Positions 56,201 to 63,114 of a DNA stretch of 63,114 nt are shown piece by piece. Below the pieces are notes generated by a model. It worked only from the letters and a program-made list of their open reading frames with translations. It had not been told where the DNA came from and searched no databases. The translations under genes were made by a program, and so were the position numbers. Origin of the DNA: RGIG8748 sp045539515. Its GTDB lineage: Bacteria > Bacillota > Clostridia > UMGS1810. The stretch covers positions 1 to 63,114 of the forward strand of contig JAZQFN010000033.1 of the NCBI GenBank assembly GCA_045539515.1. Reading direction: 5' to 3'. Within the stretch, counting starts at the first letter, position 1. Each line of letters starts with the position of its first letter.

Positions 56201-56848
56201 TTATTTTTTTACCGAAAGACTCATTCCGTCGCCTATGGGAATTATTGATGTGGTAAGCCCTTCGTGCTTGCAGAGAAAATCAAGAAAATCTCTTATGTTA
56301 TTTACAATTGCGTAATGCTTTCTCGGCAAAAGCTTGTCATTTGCGGTCATACCCTTGTAGAGAATGTTGTCGCATATTATAATTCCACCGGGATTTAAGT
56401 TGGGGTAAATTACATCAAAGTAATGCCTGTACCGGGATTTGTTGGCATCCAAAAACACCATATCAAGCTTGCCTTCTACTGTGGTAATTGTTTCCTCTGC
56501 AGCACCCTCTATAAGATGAATTACATCCTCTTTTCCGGCTTTCTTTATATTTTCCCTTGCAATAGCGGCATACTTTTCGTCCTTTTCCAAAGTGACAATC
56601 TCTCCGCCATCTTCAAGATATCCCGAAAAGAATATTGAAGAATAGCCTATGGCAGAGCCGACTTCCAGAATTCTCTTTGGCTTTTTGTACTGAAGAAGAG
56701 TTGCAAGAAAGCCCTTTACTTCCCTTTGAATAATAGGAATAAAGCGCTCATCTGCATACTCTTCAAGCTCCTTTAAAAAGCCTGTACTCTGAGGAATTGT
56801 ATTTACAATATAATCCACTATATACTGATAGTTTATATTATCCGTCAT
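56201..56848 (-). CDS. trmR: tRNA 5-hydroxyuridine methyltransferase
   Basis: The 215-residue protein is a class I O-methyltransferase of the COMT-like family: EVGSAIGYSSIFFSGYL is the SAM site, and DMVFLDANKSRYRHYFD and ICDNILYKG are the metal-binding blocks. B. subtilis TrmR (YrrM) makes 5-methoxyuridine at tRNA position 34 and lies next to the U32 genes, as here. No other target is suggested by the sequence. Confidence 0.88.
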   Translation of the reverse strand: MTDNINYQYIVDYIVNTIPQSTGFLKELEEYADERFIPIIQREVKGFLATLLQYKKPKRILEVGSAIGYSSIFFSGYLEDGGEIVTLEKDEKYAAIARENIKKAGKEDVIHLIEGAAEETITTVEGKLDMVFLDANKSRYRHYFDVIYPNLNPGGIIICDNILYKGMTANDKLLPRKHYAIVNNIRDFLDFLCKHEGLTTSIIPIGDGMSLSVKK

Positions 56849-56862
56849 ATTTAAATACCTTT

Positions 56863-57492
56863 CTACTTTTGTATATTAAGATATGTTTCGGGAACATCTC
56901 CCATAATAACCGTCTCGGCTACTACTGCCGACGAGGAAAGATTGGATATTTCTTCAAAGCCGGGCAAAAGCGCACTTATATCCACATCAACACGCACACT
57001 TAAGGTATGAAGTACCTGATTAATTCCGGCAGGCTTAAAGCTGCTTTCAAAATCTATGTGAGCAATATTTGCCGGAATAATTTTAAAATCAATATCCGGT
57101 CCCATACCCGACAAAAATTCAGAGCCGGCAAAGTTACCCAATGGCACGGAGATGGTATAATTTTCCTCTTTATCAAGATATTCCAGCACGCCAAGAGCAA
57201 TTTCCGATTTCAGCCTGTTGGCTTCCCGGGCATTGAGGGCTACGGAATCTATGCTTCCGTCTTCACCTCTCGTTACCACCACAAGCTTGCCGTAATCAGT
57301 ATGCTCCGAGGCCTTTTGTATAGCCAGGTGAATTGCCGTATTTGCAACATCTTCCATCCGCGACTGTGCTACGGAACGCACCGTTCGTACCATAGCTTGG
57401 TAGGCTCCCAAAAGGTTATATATAATCACAGCGAGAACTATCAGTATAACAATCGCTTTAAGTTTCCACGCTTTAGCCTTCTTAGCGGACAC
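56863..57492 (-). CDS. yunB: Sporulation protein YunB
   Basis: The ~209-residue protein has a basic N-terminus, one membrane span (residues ~8-27), and a YunB domain (SRMEDVANTAIHLAI, VPLGNFAGSEFLSGMGPDIDFKI). YunB is sigma-E dependent in B. subtilis and needed for normal spores; its biochemical role is unknown. The start is a GTG; 57492 fits the GGGGTG site better than 57501. Confidence 0.88.
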   Translation of the reverse strand: MSAKKAKAWKLKAIVILIVLAVIIYNLLGAYQAMVRTVRSVAQSRMEDVANTAIHLAIQKASEHTDYGKLVVVTRGEDGSIDSVALNAREANRLKSEIALGVLEYLDKEENYTISVPLGNFAGSEFLSGMGPDIDFKIIPANIAHIDFESSFKPAGINQVLHTLSVRVDVDISALLPGFEEISNLSSSAVVAETVIMGDVPETYLNIQK

Positions 57493-57587
57493 ATATATCA
57501 CCCCATACCATTATACAAAAATATGGCACATGGTGTTCATAATATTTTAGCACAAATCGGCTAATATGTAAATAAATTTTTAAAAAT

Positions 57588-57610
57588 ACCGTCTTTACAG
57601 ACGTTTTTTT
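57588..57610. terminator. Small hairpin between yunB and the divergent gene
   Basis: CGTCT pairs with AGACG around TTAC, with a T-run on the plus side and an A-run on the other. With no gene upstream on either strand it could be a leader attenuator or a stray hairpin. Confidence 0.4.
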
Positions 57611-57620
57611 ACTTTAAATA

Positions 57621-57649
57621 TTGCGAAATGCAGTATTTTGTGATAGAAT
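57621..57649 (+). promoter_or_regulatory. Promoter for the 57683 gene and probably acpS-alr
   Basis: TTGCGA (57621-57626), a 17-bp spacer and TAGAAT (57644-57649). Confidence 0.6.
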
Positions 57650-57682
57650 ATTATATATTATTTTCGTTCAAGGAGAATACTT

Positions 57683-58192
57683 ATGGATACATATTGCGAA
57701 TGCTTATTTAAAAAGAAAAGAACTTTAAGGGATAACATAATTGCCATTATTGTGGCATTGGTTGCTCTTACTCTGTTATACTATTCTCTAATACTGCTTT
57801 TTATCCCTGCGGCAACCTTTCTGGCACCTGTGGTGTGGTTCGGTATAATATGGGGCTCTGTAAAGATAATAAAAAGACAGAATATAGAGTACGAATACCT
57901 GCTTACCGGAGGCGATCTGGACGTGGATATGGTTATTGCCAGAGCCTCCAGAAAGAAGCTCCTCTCCATACGCAGAAGAGAAATAGAATTGGTGGCACCC
58001 ATGGGAAGCAGCAAGCTCTCCAATGTAAGCACCGATGCACAGATTACCGATATAACCTCGGGTTACAATCCCGAAGCGGTATATGTAATGGTTACCTCCA
58101 ACGACAAGCACCCTGTAATATACTTTGAGCCATCAGAGAAAATGCTCGACCAGCTTAAGGGCAAAATACCCGGAAAATTCTTTGAAGAATAA
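57683..58192 (+). CDS. Small membrane protein, DUF6106-like
   Basis: The 169-residue protein has two adjacent membrane spans (residues ~18-60) and a soluble C-terminal domain (NIEYEYLLTGGDLDVDMVIARASRKKLLSIRRREIELVAP, in two blocks). Proteins of this shape recur next to acpS and alr in Clostridia and are annotated DUF6106, though I cannot confirm the family. The start is ATG at 57683 behind AAGGAG. It is followed 12 bases later by the acpS fusion. Confidence 0.7.
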   Translation: MDTYCECLFKKKRTLRDNIIAIIVALVALTLLYYSLILLFIPAATFLAPVVWFGIIWGSVKIIKRQNIEYEYLLTGGDLDVDMVIARASRKKLLSIRRREIELVAPMGSSKLSNVSTDAQITDITSGYNPEAVYVMVTSNDKHPVIYFEPSEKMLDQLKGKIPGKFFEE

Positions 58193-58204
58193 TGAGGTGT
58201 TCCT

Positions 58205-59491
58205 ATGGCATTGGGTACAGATATAGTTAAAATATCCCGCATGGAATCCGTAATATTCCCCGAATTTCCAAGGAAAATATTTACGGAAAATGAAATAGCA
58301 TACATCAATACCAAAAACAACAAAGCACAGACTTCTGCCGGTATTTTTGCCGCAAAAGAAGCTGTGCTTAAAGCTTTTGGAAAAGGAATTACTCTTCCTC
58401 TTAATCAGGTTGAAATACTTCATCTTGAAGGCGGTGCTCCGCGCATAAAGCTTTTGGGGGCCGTGGCGGACTTTGCCGGTGAAAAGGGCTTTGAGGAAGT
58501 AGAAATAAGCATATCACATGACGGAGAATACGCAATAGCTTGTGCTTATGCCCGGATAAACAATTATGCACTCTGCCACCAAAAGGCTCTGTTTAAACTT
58601 AAAAACTGCCCTCGGGATACCATAACCCCCGAGCTTATTGCACCCTTGCTACCCAAAAGAAAATCCGATAGTCACAAAGGTACCTACGGCAGACTCTACA
58701 TTGTGGCAGGCTCTCTTGGGCTTACAGGAGCGGCAATTATGGCGAGTAAAGCATCCCTTATATGCGGAGCCGGACTTATAAGTCTGGCATGCCCCAAGGA
58801 GCTCAACACCATATTTGAAACGGCTCTGACCGAAGTAATGACAAAACCCATACCAAGCCGCGAAGGATTAATATCCCTTGAGGGCGCAGAGGATATATTA
58901 AAAAATGTTTCCGCTTCAGACCTTTGCCTTATAGGTCCCGGTCTTGGCAGAGGTGACGAAATTACAAAAATAGTGCAAATTGTTATTGAAAATACATCCA
59001 AACCCATAGTGGCAGATGCAGACGGACTAAACGCCATTTCCCATAATACCGAAATATTAAAAAAATGCAAAGCTCCGGTTATAATTACACCCCACATAGG
59101 TGAATTTGCTGCTCTTACAGGTATGGATATACCCACAATACTTGAAAATCCGCAAATGCATGCTTTAGCCTTTGCACGCAGATACAACACCGTTGTAGTG
59201 CTCAAATCCCACAACACAGTAGTGGCATCTCCCGACGGCAGGGTATGTGTAAACCGTCTGGGCAATCCCGGTATGGCAACCGGCGGAAGCGGAGATGTGC
59301 TTTCCGGTGCTGTAGCATCCTTTGCCGTTCAGGGCATAGACCCCTTTGAAGCAGCACTTTTGGGAGTATATATACACTCCCTTGCGGCAGATATGGCATC
59401 CTTTGAAAAGGGCGAATACTCCCTCACTCCGGGAGATATTCTGGAATATATTCCCTATGCCATTAAATACACTCAAGCAAAAGGAGACTGA
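58205..59491 (+). CDS. Fusion of holo-ACP synthase and NAD(P)HX dehydratase
   Basis: Residues ~1-118 are AcpS, which moves phosphopantetheine from CoA to acyl carrier protein: MALGTDIVKISRME has the metal aspartate, and AAKEAVLKAFGKG has the catalytic glutamate and lysine. Residues ~150-428 are NnrD (YjeF C-terminal domain), which dehydrates damaged NADHX and NADPHX in an ADP-dependent way: SHKGTYGRLYIVAG, GPGLGRGDE, PHIGEFAALTG and ATGGSGDVLSG are its signatures. No NnrE epimerase domain is present. The continuous frame, with no internal start that clearly beats the first, argues for a real fusion. Confidence 0.9.
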   Translation: MALGTDIVKISRMESVIFPEFPRKIFTENEIAYINTKNNKAQTSAGIFAAKEAVLKAFGKGITLPLNQVEILHLEGGAPRIKLLGAVADFAGEKGFEEVEISISHDGEYAIACAYARINNYALCHQKALFKLKNCPRDTITPELIAPLLPKRKSDSHKGTYGRLYIVAGSLGLTGAAIMASKASLICGAGLISLACPKELNTIFETALTEVMTKPIPSREGLISLEGAEDILKNVSASDLCLIGPGLGRGDEITKIVQIVIENTSKPIVADADGLNAISHNTEILKKCKAPVIITPHIGEFAALTGMDIPTILENPQMHALAFARRYNTVVVLKSHNTVVASPDGRVCVNRLGNPGMATGGSGDVLSGAVASFAVQGIDPFEAALLGVYIHSLAADMASFEKGEYSLTPGDILEYIPYAIKYTQAKGD

Positions 59492-59497
59492 TTTATA

Positions 59498-60646
59498 ATG
59501 CGCACACTTGCTGAAATAGATCTTGACGCTTTAAAATATAATTTTAACCAAGTTAAATCCAAAACCCATGCTCCCATAATGGCTATCATAAAAGCCGATG
59601 CCTACGGTCACGGTGTAAAACAGGTTGCCGATACCCTTCTTAAAGAAGGTGCGGCGTGGTTTGGTGTTGCTACATCCGACGAAGCCATAGAACTGAGAAA
59701 TATGGGCTACACCACACCTATACTTATACTTGGAGTAATATTTCCCGAAGAATATCATAGCATAATACAAAGAGATGTTTCCTTTGCCGTATCAAGCTAT
59801 GAAGCCGCTCTCTCTGCCCAAAGCGTTGCAAAAGAGCTTAATAAAAATGCTCTTATACACATTAAGCTGGATACCGGCATGGGCAGAATAGGCTTTGACT
59901 TAAGCGATAATTCCATAGAAGAAATTATAAAAATTTCTCAAATGGAGAATATAACCATTCAGGGCATATTCTCCCATATGTCCAAGGCTGACGAGGAAGA
60001 CAAAGCTTACGCAAATATACAGTTTAAAAGATTCACCGCCATGTGCTCTTCTCTTGAAGAAAAGGGAGTTAAGCTCCCCATAAAGCACATAGCAAACAGC
60101 GCATCTATTGCAACTCTTCCCCACACTCATCTTGATATGGTGCGAAGCGGAATCGTAAACTACGGTCTTAAACCCTCGCAATGGGTGGGTGAAGAGCACA
60201 TAAGTTTAAAACAGGTAATGACACTTAAATCCAAAATAACACACATTAAAACCGTGGATGAAGACCTGCCCATAAGCTACGGAGGAACCTTTGTAGCAAA
60301 AAGAGGTTCAAAAATTGCCACAGTTGCCATAGGCTATGCAGACGGGCTTGCGAGAATACTTTCCAACAAAGCGCATTTTCTGGTAAAAGGTCACTATGTA
60401 CCTGTGGTAGGCAATATATGTATGGACCAGTGTATGATAGATATTACAGGCTACGACGATATAAATACCCAAGACGAAGTTATAATATTCGGTTCCGATG
60501 GCAATAATACAATCAGCGTAGATTCTGTTGCGCTTCTTTGCGGCACCATAAACTATGAGGTTGTATGCTCGGTAGCAAGAAGAGTTCCCCGTGCTTACAT
60601 ACAAAATAACAAAATCATTGCCATAGAAAACCGACTTACAAAGTAA
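59498..60646 (+). CDS. alr: Alanine racemase
   Basis: Alr makes D-alanine for peptidoglycan. The 382-residue protein has the PLP lysine K32 in IKADAYGHG, the catalytic tyrosine Y261 in ISYGGTF, and the VGNICMDQCMIDIT block. The start lies 7 bases after the AcpS-NnrD stop, so the genes are co-transcribed. Order acpS-nnrD-alr-mazEF is conserved in Firmicutes. Confidence 0.97.
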   Translation: MRTLAEIDLDALKYNFNQVKSKTHAPIMAIIKADAYGHGVKQVADTLLKEGAAWFGVATSDEAIELRNMGYTTPILILGVIFPEEYHSIIQRDVSFAVSSYEAALSAQSVAKELNKNALIHIKLDTGMGRIGFDLSDNSIEEIIKISQMENITIQGIFSHMSKADEEDKAYANIQFKRFTAMCSSLEEKGVKLPIKHIANSASIATLPHTHLDMVRSGIVNYGLKPSQWVGEEHISLKQVMTLKSKITHIKTVDEDLPISYGGTFVAKRGSKIATVAIGYADGLARILSNKAHFLVKGHYVPVVGNICMDQCMIDITGYDDINTQDEVIIFGSDGNNTISVDSVALLCGTINYEVVCSVARRVPRAYIQNNKIIAIENRLTK

Positions 60647-60674
60647 CAGTTATGTTACTTGGCAGAATATACAT

Positions 60675-60703
60675 TTGACTTTAATGCCAAAAACTAATAT
60701 AAT
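60675..60703 (+). promoter_or_regulatory. mazEF promoter
   Basis: TTGACT (60675-60680), exactly 17 bp, then TATAAT (60698-60703), 34 bases before the MazE start. Confidence 0.8.
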
Positions 60704-60736
60704 TGTTATATATCAATAGTATATCGGATTGGGGGC

Positions 60737-61021
60737 ATGATTGTTTTGTCACGGCAAAAGAAAATACTCATTAGTTTACCCGATGCACTTCTTACAGATG
60801 TTGACAACCTTGCAACAAGCCGAAAAATCAACAGAAGCGAACTTGTAAGAGAGGCTATGAGAACATACATCGACAAGCAAAAGCGTGCCTCTCTGGAAAA
60901 AAGTCTTAAGGAAGGATACATTGCAATGGGCGATATAAATATCGAAATTGCGGAATTGTCCCTTGAGGCAGACAACATTCAACAGCAAAGCTACGAAGAA
61001 AAATTAGCGGAGTGTGAATGA
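60737..61021 (+). CDS. mazE: MazE-type antitoxin (ribbon-helix-helix)
   Basis: The 94-residue protein has an N-terminal ribbon-helix-helix (KKILISLPDALLTDVDNLA, then KINRSELVREAMRTYI) and a flexible, acidic C-terminus that would wrap the toxin. It resembles B. subtilis NdoAI/EndoAI. Its stop overlaps the MazF start. It represses its own promoter with MazF. Confidence 0.9.
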   Translation: MIVLSRQKKILISLPDALLTDVDNLATSRKINRSELVREAMRTYIDKQKRASLEKSLKEGYIAMGDINIEIAELSLEADNIQQQSYEEKLAECE

Positions 61022-61365
61022 ATTTGATGGTAAAACGAGGAGATATTTACTACGCGGACTTAAGCCCGGTGGTAGGTTCCGAGCAGGGAGGCATACGCCC
61101 CGTGCTCGTAGTGCAAAATGACGTAGGCAACAAATACAGCCCTACTGTCATCGTTGCAGCGATTACCTCCAAAATCAATAAGGCAAAAATGCCTACCCAT
61201 ATTGAAATTGAAGGTGAAAAGCACGGCCTCACAAAAGATTCGGTAATACTTGCCGAACAGATACGAACCATAGACAAACGAAGACTAAAAGAAAGAATCG
61301 GACACCTGGACCAAAGCCTGTCATACAGCGTAGACACGGCTCTTAGAATAAGCTTTGGTCTGTAA
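61018..61365 (+). CDS. mazF: MazF-type mRNA interferase
   Basis: The 115-residue endoribonuclease has VKRGDIYYADLSPVVGSEQGG, then RPVLVVQND, TVIVAAITSK and EQIRTIDKRRL, as in B. subtilis NdoA/EndoA, which cuts mRNA at UACAU. The ATG at 61018 overlaps the antitoxin stop; a second ATG at 61027 is possible. Confidence 0.95.
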   Translation: MNLMVKRGDIYYADLSPVVGSEQGGIRPVLVVQNDVGNKYSPTVIVAAITSKINKAKMPTHIEIEGEKHGLTKDSVILAEQIRTIDKRRLKERIGHLDQSLSYSVDTALRISFGL

Positions 61366-61398
61366 CACTTGATTTTACTTAAGAAAGGCGGTATTTTT

Positions 61399-61902
61399 AT
61401 GAAGATGCCCGTAAGAATCAAAGCAGTACTCATTGCTATAGCAATCCTCATTGCCTCATCGGCAGTAATTGCCTTTGCAGCACCCGGTGACAGCAATGAC
61501 CCTCTGGTAACCTTATCCTACATTACAGACACACTTATGCCGGAGATTGACTCCATGGTGGATAAAAAAGTCACCCAAAAGGTTGACGATGCTCTGGAGA
61601 ATTATACTCCCACATCCAAGGGCGAAGCCTCCGACAGCTATATCCTTGTAAATGTAAAGAAAAATCAAAAAATTATAGGCGGCGAGGGTACTGAATTTGT
61701 AGTACGTTCCGGACAAGGGATTATAGTTGCCACATCAAACGGAGGACTTGCAGACCTTACGGTAGGTCTGGACCTTCCCGACGGAACAGAAGCACCTCTT
61801 AACCATCTGTTGCTTTCACCGAGAAATGATTCCAGAGGAATTAAATTTACCACAAACGGAATTGTACTTATAAGAGGAACATATACAGTTAAATCCAAAT
61901 AA
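61399..61902 (+). CDS. Secreted protein of unknown function (167 residues)
   Basis: The protein starts MKMPVRIKAVLIAIAILIASS, a signal peptide or membrane anchor with an FAAPGD end, then a short helix and a beta-rich domain (YILVNVKKNQKIIGGEGTEFVVRSGQGIIVA, then ATSNGGLADLTVG). ATG at 61399 was chosen behind AAAGGCGG. It follows MazF by 33 bases and ends before a strong terminator. It resembles small secreted proteins of spore formers, but I do not recognise a family. Confidence 0.65.
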   Translation: MKMPVRIKAVLIAIAILIASSAVIAFAAPGDSNDPLVTLSYITDTLMPEIDSMVDKKVTQKVDDALENYTPTSKGEASDSYILVNVKKNQKIIGGEGTEFVVRSGQGIIVATSNGGLADLTVGLDLPDGTEAPLNHLLLSPRNDSRGIKFTTNGIVLIRGTYTVKSK

Positions 61903-62024
61903 GACCACCTTGTATACAATCCAAAAGGGAATGTAAAAAAAGTCCAGACCGTCAAAAGCAGTAATTAAGCTTAATAATAATGATATATTATCCCTTAAAC
62001 ACTTAATTCTTGTATTATATGTAG

Positions 62025-62056
62025 AAAACCATTGTTTTTACAATGGTTTTCTCTTT
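62025..62056 (+). terminator. Terminator of the mazEF/secreted-protein unit
   Basis: AAAACCATTGT pairs with ACAATGGTTTT around TTTT, followed by CTCTTT. Confidence 0.85.
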
Positions 62057-62081
62057 ATAAAATGCTTTTGACTATTGCCAA

Positions 62082-62124
62082 AAAGGGTCTGTAAAAATCT
62101 TTGAAGATTTTTTTACAGACCCTT
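62082..62124 (-). terminator. Terminator of the 6S RNA gene
   Basis: AAAGGGTCTGTAAAAATC and GATTTTTTTACAGACCCTTT form a long stem, with a T-run on the minus strand. It can work in both directions. Confidence 0.85.
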
Positions 62125-62131
62125 TGTAATC

Positions 62132-62333
62132 AAAGATACCCCGCCGAGCCGTTACTTGGGACATATTTTTAACCTGCTACGCAGGTGGACTCCGCCCGAT
62201 TGCTTAAATGTTCCCTTGGAAAACCCCGTCAAAGCGAAGCTTAACATGGTCTACAGCCACAACCGGAGATAGGATTCCGTTCTATTCTTATCGGTTAAAA
62301 TAAAATCCTTTTTTACGCACACCGCAGGGATTA
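62132..62333 (-). ncRNA. ssrS: Probable 6S RNA
   Basis: On the minus strand the RNA begins near AATCCCTGCGGTGTGCG, close to the B. subtilis 6S-1 start GTCCTGATGTGTTAG, and ends near CGGCGGGGTATC. CCCTGC and GCGGGG pair to give the closing stem. The region has its own promoter and a terminator, lacks a coding frame, and is about 200 nt, the usual 6S length. An internal CCTGC-GCAGG hairpin is seen. It follows the DUF1292 gene. The identity rests on these motifs and layout, not on a search. Confidence 0.6.
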
Positions 62334-62362
62334 TGCACGAAGTATTTTTTGTGCGCACAATT

Positions 62363-62391
62363 ATAATACCACAAAATTATGTGTGATGCAA
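62363..62391 (-). promoter_or_regulatory. Promoter of the 6S RNA
   Basis: TTGCAT (62391-62386), 17 bp, then TATTAT (62368-62363), with TATAAT overlapping at 62365-62360. The predicted start is about 20 bases before the mature 5' end, as in 6S-1 precursors. The box overlaps the space after the DUF1292 stop. Confidence 0.65.
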
Positions 62392-62397
62392 GAATTT

Positions 62398-62679
62398 TTA
62401 ATCTAAAATATCAAATTCCTCGCCACATCTATCTTTAAACATTTCAAAGGCACGGTCAAGCTCATCATCATCGTCTATAGTAACAAAGATATCTTCACCC
62501 GAAGACTCGCTTTCTATTCTCATGATATAAACCTCAGACTCTGCAGCTTCATCTTCGATATCCTCGGGAGTAGCCAGAGCGGCATATTTGTTATCACCTA
62601 TTTCAAAGGAATCCACAATTTCGAGTTCGATAGGTTCGTTGTTTTCATCATAAAAAGTAAGAATATTGTTCTGTTCCAT
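62398..62679 (-). CDS. DUF1292 protein, YrzB-like
   Basis: The 93-residue acidic protein has ILTFYDENNEPIELEIVDSFEIGDNKYAAL and VYIMRIE, the DUF1292 pattern. It lies 12 bases after ruvX, as yrzB does in B. subtilis. Its function is unknown. Confidence 0.93.
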   Translation of the reverse strand: MEQNNILTFYDENNEPIELEIVDSFEIGDNKYAALATPEDIEDEAAESEVYIMRIESESSGEDIFVTIDDDDELDRAFEMFKDRCGEEFDILD

Positions 62680-62691
62680 ATTATAAGTCTC

Positions 62692-63111
62692 CTAATTATT
62701 TTTTATGCTGTCGAGGTAGCTTTGAAGTATTATTTCAGCGGCTACAGTGTCGATAACATCTTTACGGGATTTACCTCTGGTGTTTGTTGCATTTAAAAAA
62801 GCAGAAGCCTCAACCGTAGTCAACCTTTCGTCCTGAAAGATAAATTCCACCTCAGAAAGTTCATTTTTTAAATCAGCGGCAAAATCTTTTGTAATATCTG
62901 CTCTGAATCCTAATGAACCATCCATATTTTTAGGCATGCCGATTACGATTTTTGAAACAGAATATTCATTGGCAATATTTACAACCGCCTCAAGCATCTT
63001 AGCATATACTTTATTTGGCACGGTTTTTATTCCATGAGCCATGCACCCCAAAGGGTCACTCATCGCAACGCCTACTCTTGAATCCCCGTAATCTATACCC
63101 ATTATTCTCAT
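62692..63111 (-). CDS. ruvX: Holliday junction resolvase-like RuvX/YqgF
   Basis: The 139-residue protein has the RNase H-like fold of YqgF: MRIMGIDYGDSRVGVAMSDP with the first catalytic aspartate, VIGMPKNMDGSLG, and FQDERLTTVEA with the following acidic residue. It is implicated in 16S rRNA 5'-end processing. The start is ATG at 63111, only three bases from the window edge, so its ribosome site is not visible. Confidence 0.95.
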   Translation of the reverse strand: MRIMGIDYGDSRVGVAMSDPLGCMAHGIKTVPNKVYAKMLEAVVNIANEYSVSKIVIGMPKNMDGSLGFRADITKDFAADLKNELSEVEFIFQDERLTTVEASAFLNATNTRGKSRKDVIDTVAAEIILQSYLDSIKNN

Positions 63112-63114
63112 AAG

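Noticed and set aside
62084..62124. Terminator for the plus-strand genes upstream
   Set aside because: A separate plus-strand terminator lies at 62025-62056, and the stem is placed as the 3' end of the minus-strand RNA, though it could work both ways.

Overview
The window looks like a chromosomal segment of a spore-forming, low-to-mid GC Clostridia (Bacillota) bacterium, probably an anaerobic gut-type lineage. The evidence is the Firmicutes gene order rpmG-secE-nusG-rplK-rplA then rplJ-rplL and rpoB-rpoC, sporulation genes (SpoIVFA/SpoIVFB, YunB, a SpoIID-like protein), the acpS-alr-mazEF and trhP-trmR neighbourhoods, and AGGAGG-type ribosome binding sites. TGA, TAA and TAG are all used as ordinary stops. 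No tRNA, rRNA or CRISPR array was found.

Layout. 1-6.2 kb: the start of serC (cut by the window edge), a spoIVFA-spoIVFB pair, and an autoregulated YtrA-type GntR/ABC exporter operon ending at a strong terminator, followed by a 276-bp element with terminal inverted repeats. 6.2-15.1 kb (minus): an AEC permease with an in-frame TGA, a secreted protein, then the rho-ftsK/spoIIIE-ygiQ-folD operon. 15.3-16.7 kb (plus): a BrkB/YihY membrane protein and rpmB. 16.8-20 kb (minus): a poorly understood cluster of a tiny membrane protein, two peptidoglycan-binding proteins (one SpoIID-like), a beta-sandwich-like protein and a P-loop/Asp23 fusion. 20.1-33.7 kb (minus): the ribosomal protein and RNA polymerase block, with an L10 leader and several near-consensus promoters. 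In its middle are NUDIX and CapA genes, plus a compact structured RNA with its own promoter and UUCG-loop terminator ahead of a 55-residue ORF. 33.9-36.2 kb (minus): luxS, DUF523, an EamA transporter and a CmpB-like membrane protein.

36.4-46.8 kb: a MarR-controlled heterodimeric ABC exporter with a perfect 18-bp inverted-repeat operator over its promoter, then beta-galactosidase (minus), an AraC regulator and an alpha-L-rhamnosidase. 46.8-54.7 kb (minus): a complete type I restriction-modification operon headed by an autoinhibited Fic protein and carrying two unrecognised small genes between hsdS and hsdR. Its promoter is fully consensus and flanked by three copies of a 14-bp operator-like sequence. 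54.7-57.5 kb (minus): TrhP-like U32 protein and TrmR (wobble-uridine modification) separated by a dispersed repeat, then YunB. 57.7-61.9 kb (plus): a small membrane protein, an AcpS-NnrD fusion, alanine racemase, MazE/MazF and a secreted protein. 62-63.1 kb (minus): ruvX, a DUF1292 gene and a probable 6S RNA with its own promoter and terminator.

The most unusual items are the 24.2-24.4 kb RNA, the Fic-headed type I RM operon with its extra genes and repeated operators, the P-loop/Asp23 plus SpoIID-like cluster, the AcpS-NnrD fusion, and the AEC nonsense codon next to an inverted-repeat element whose outer end supplies that gene's original stop. All functions come from motifs and gene context read by eye; no database search was run.
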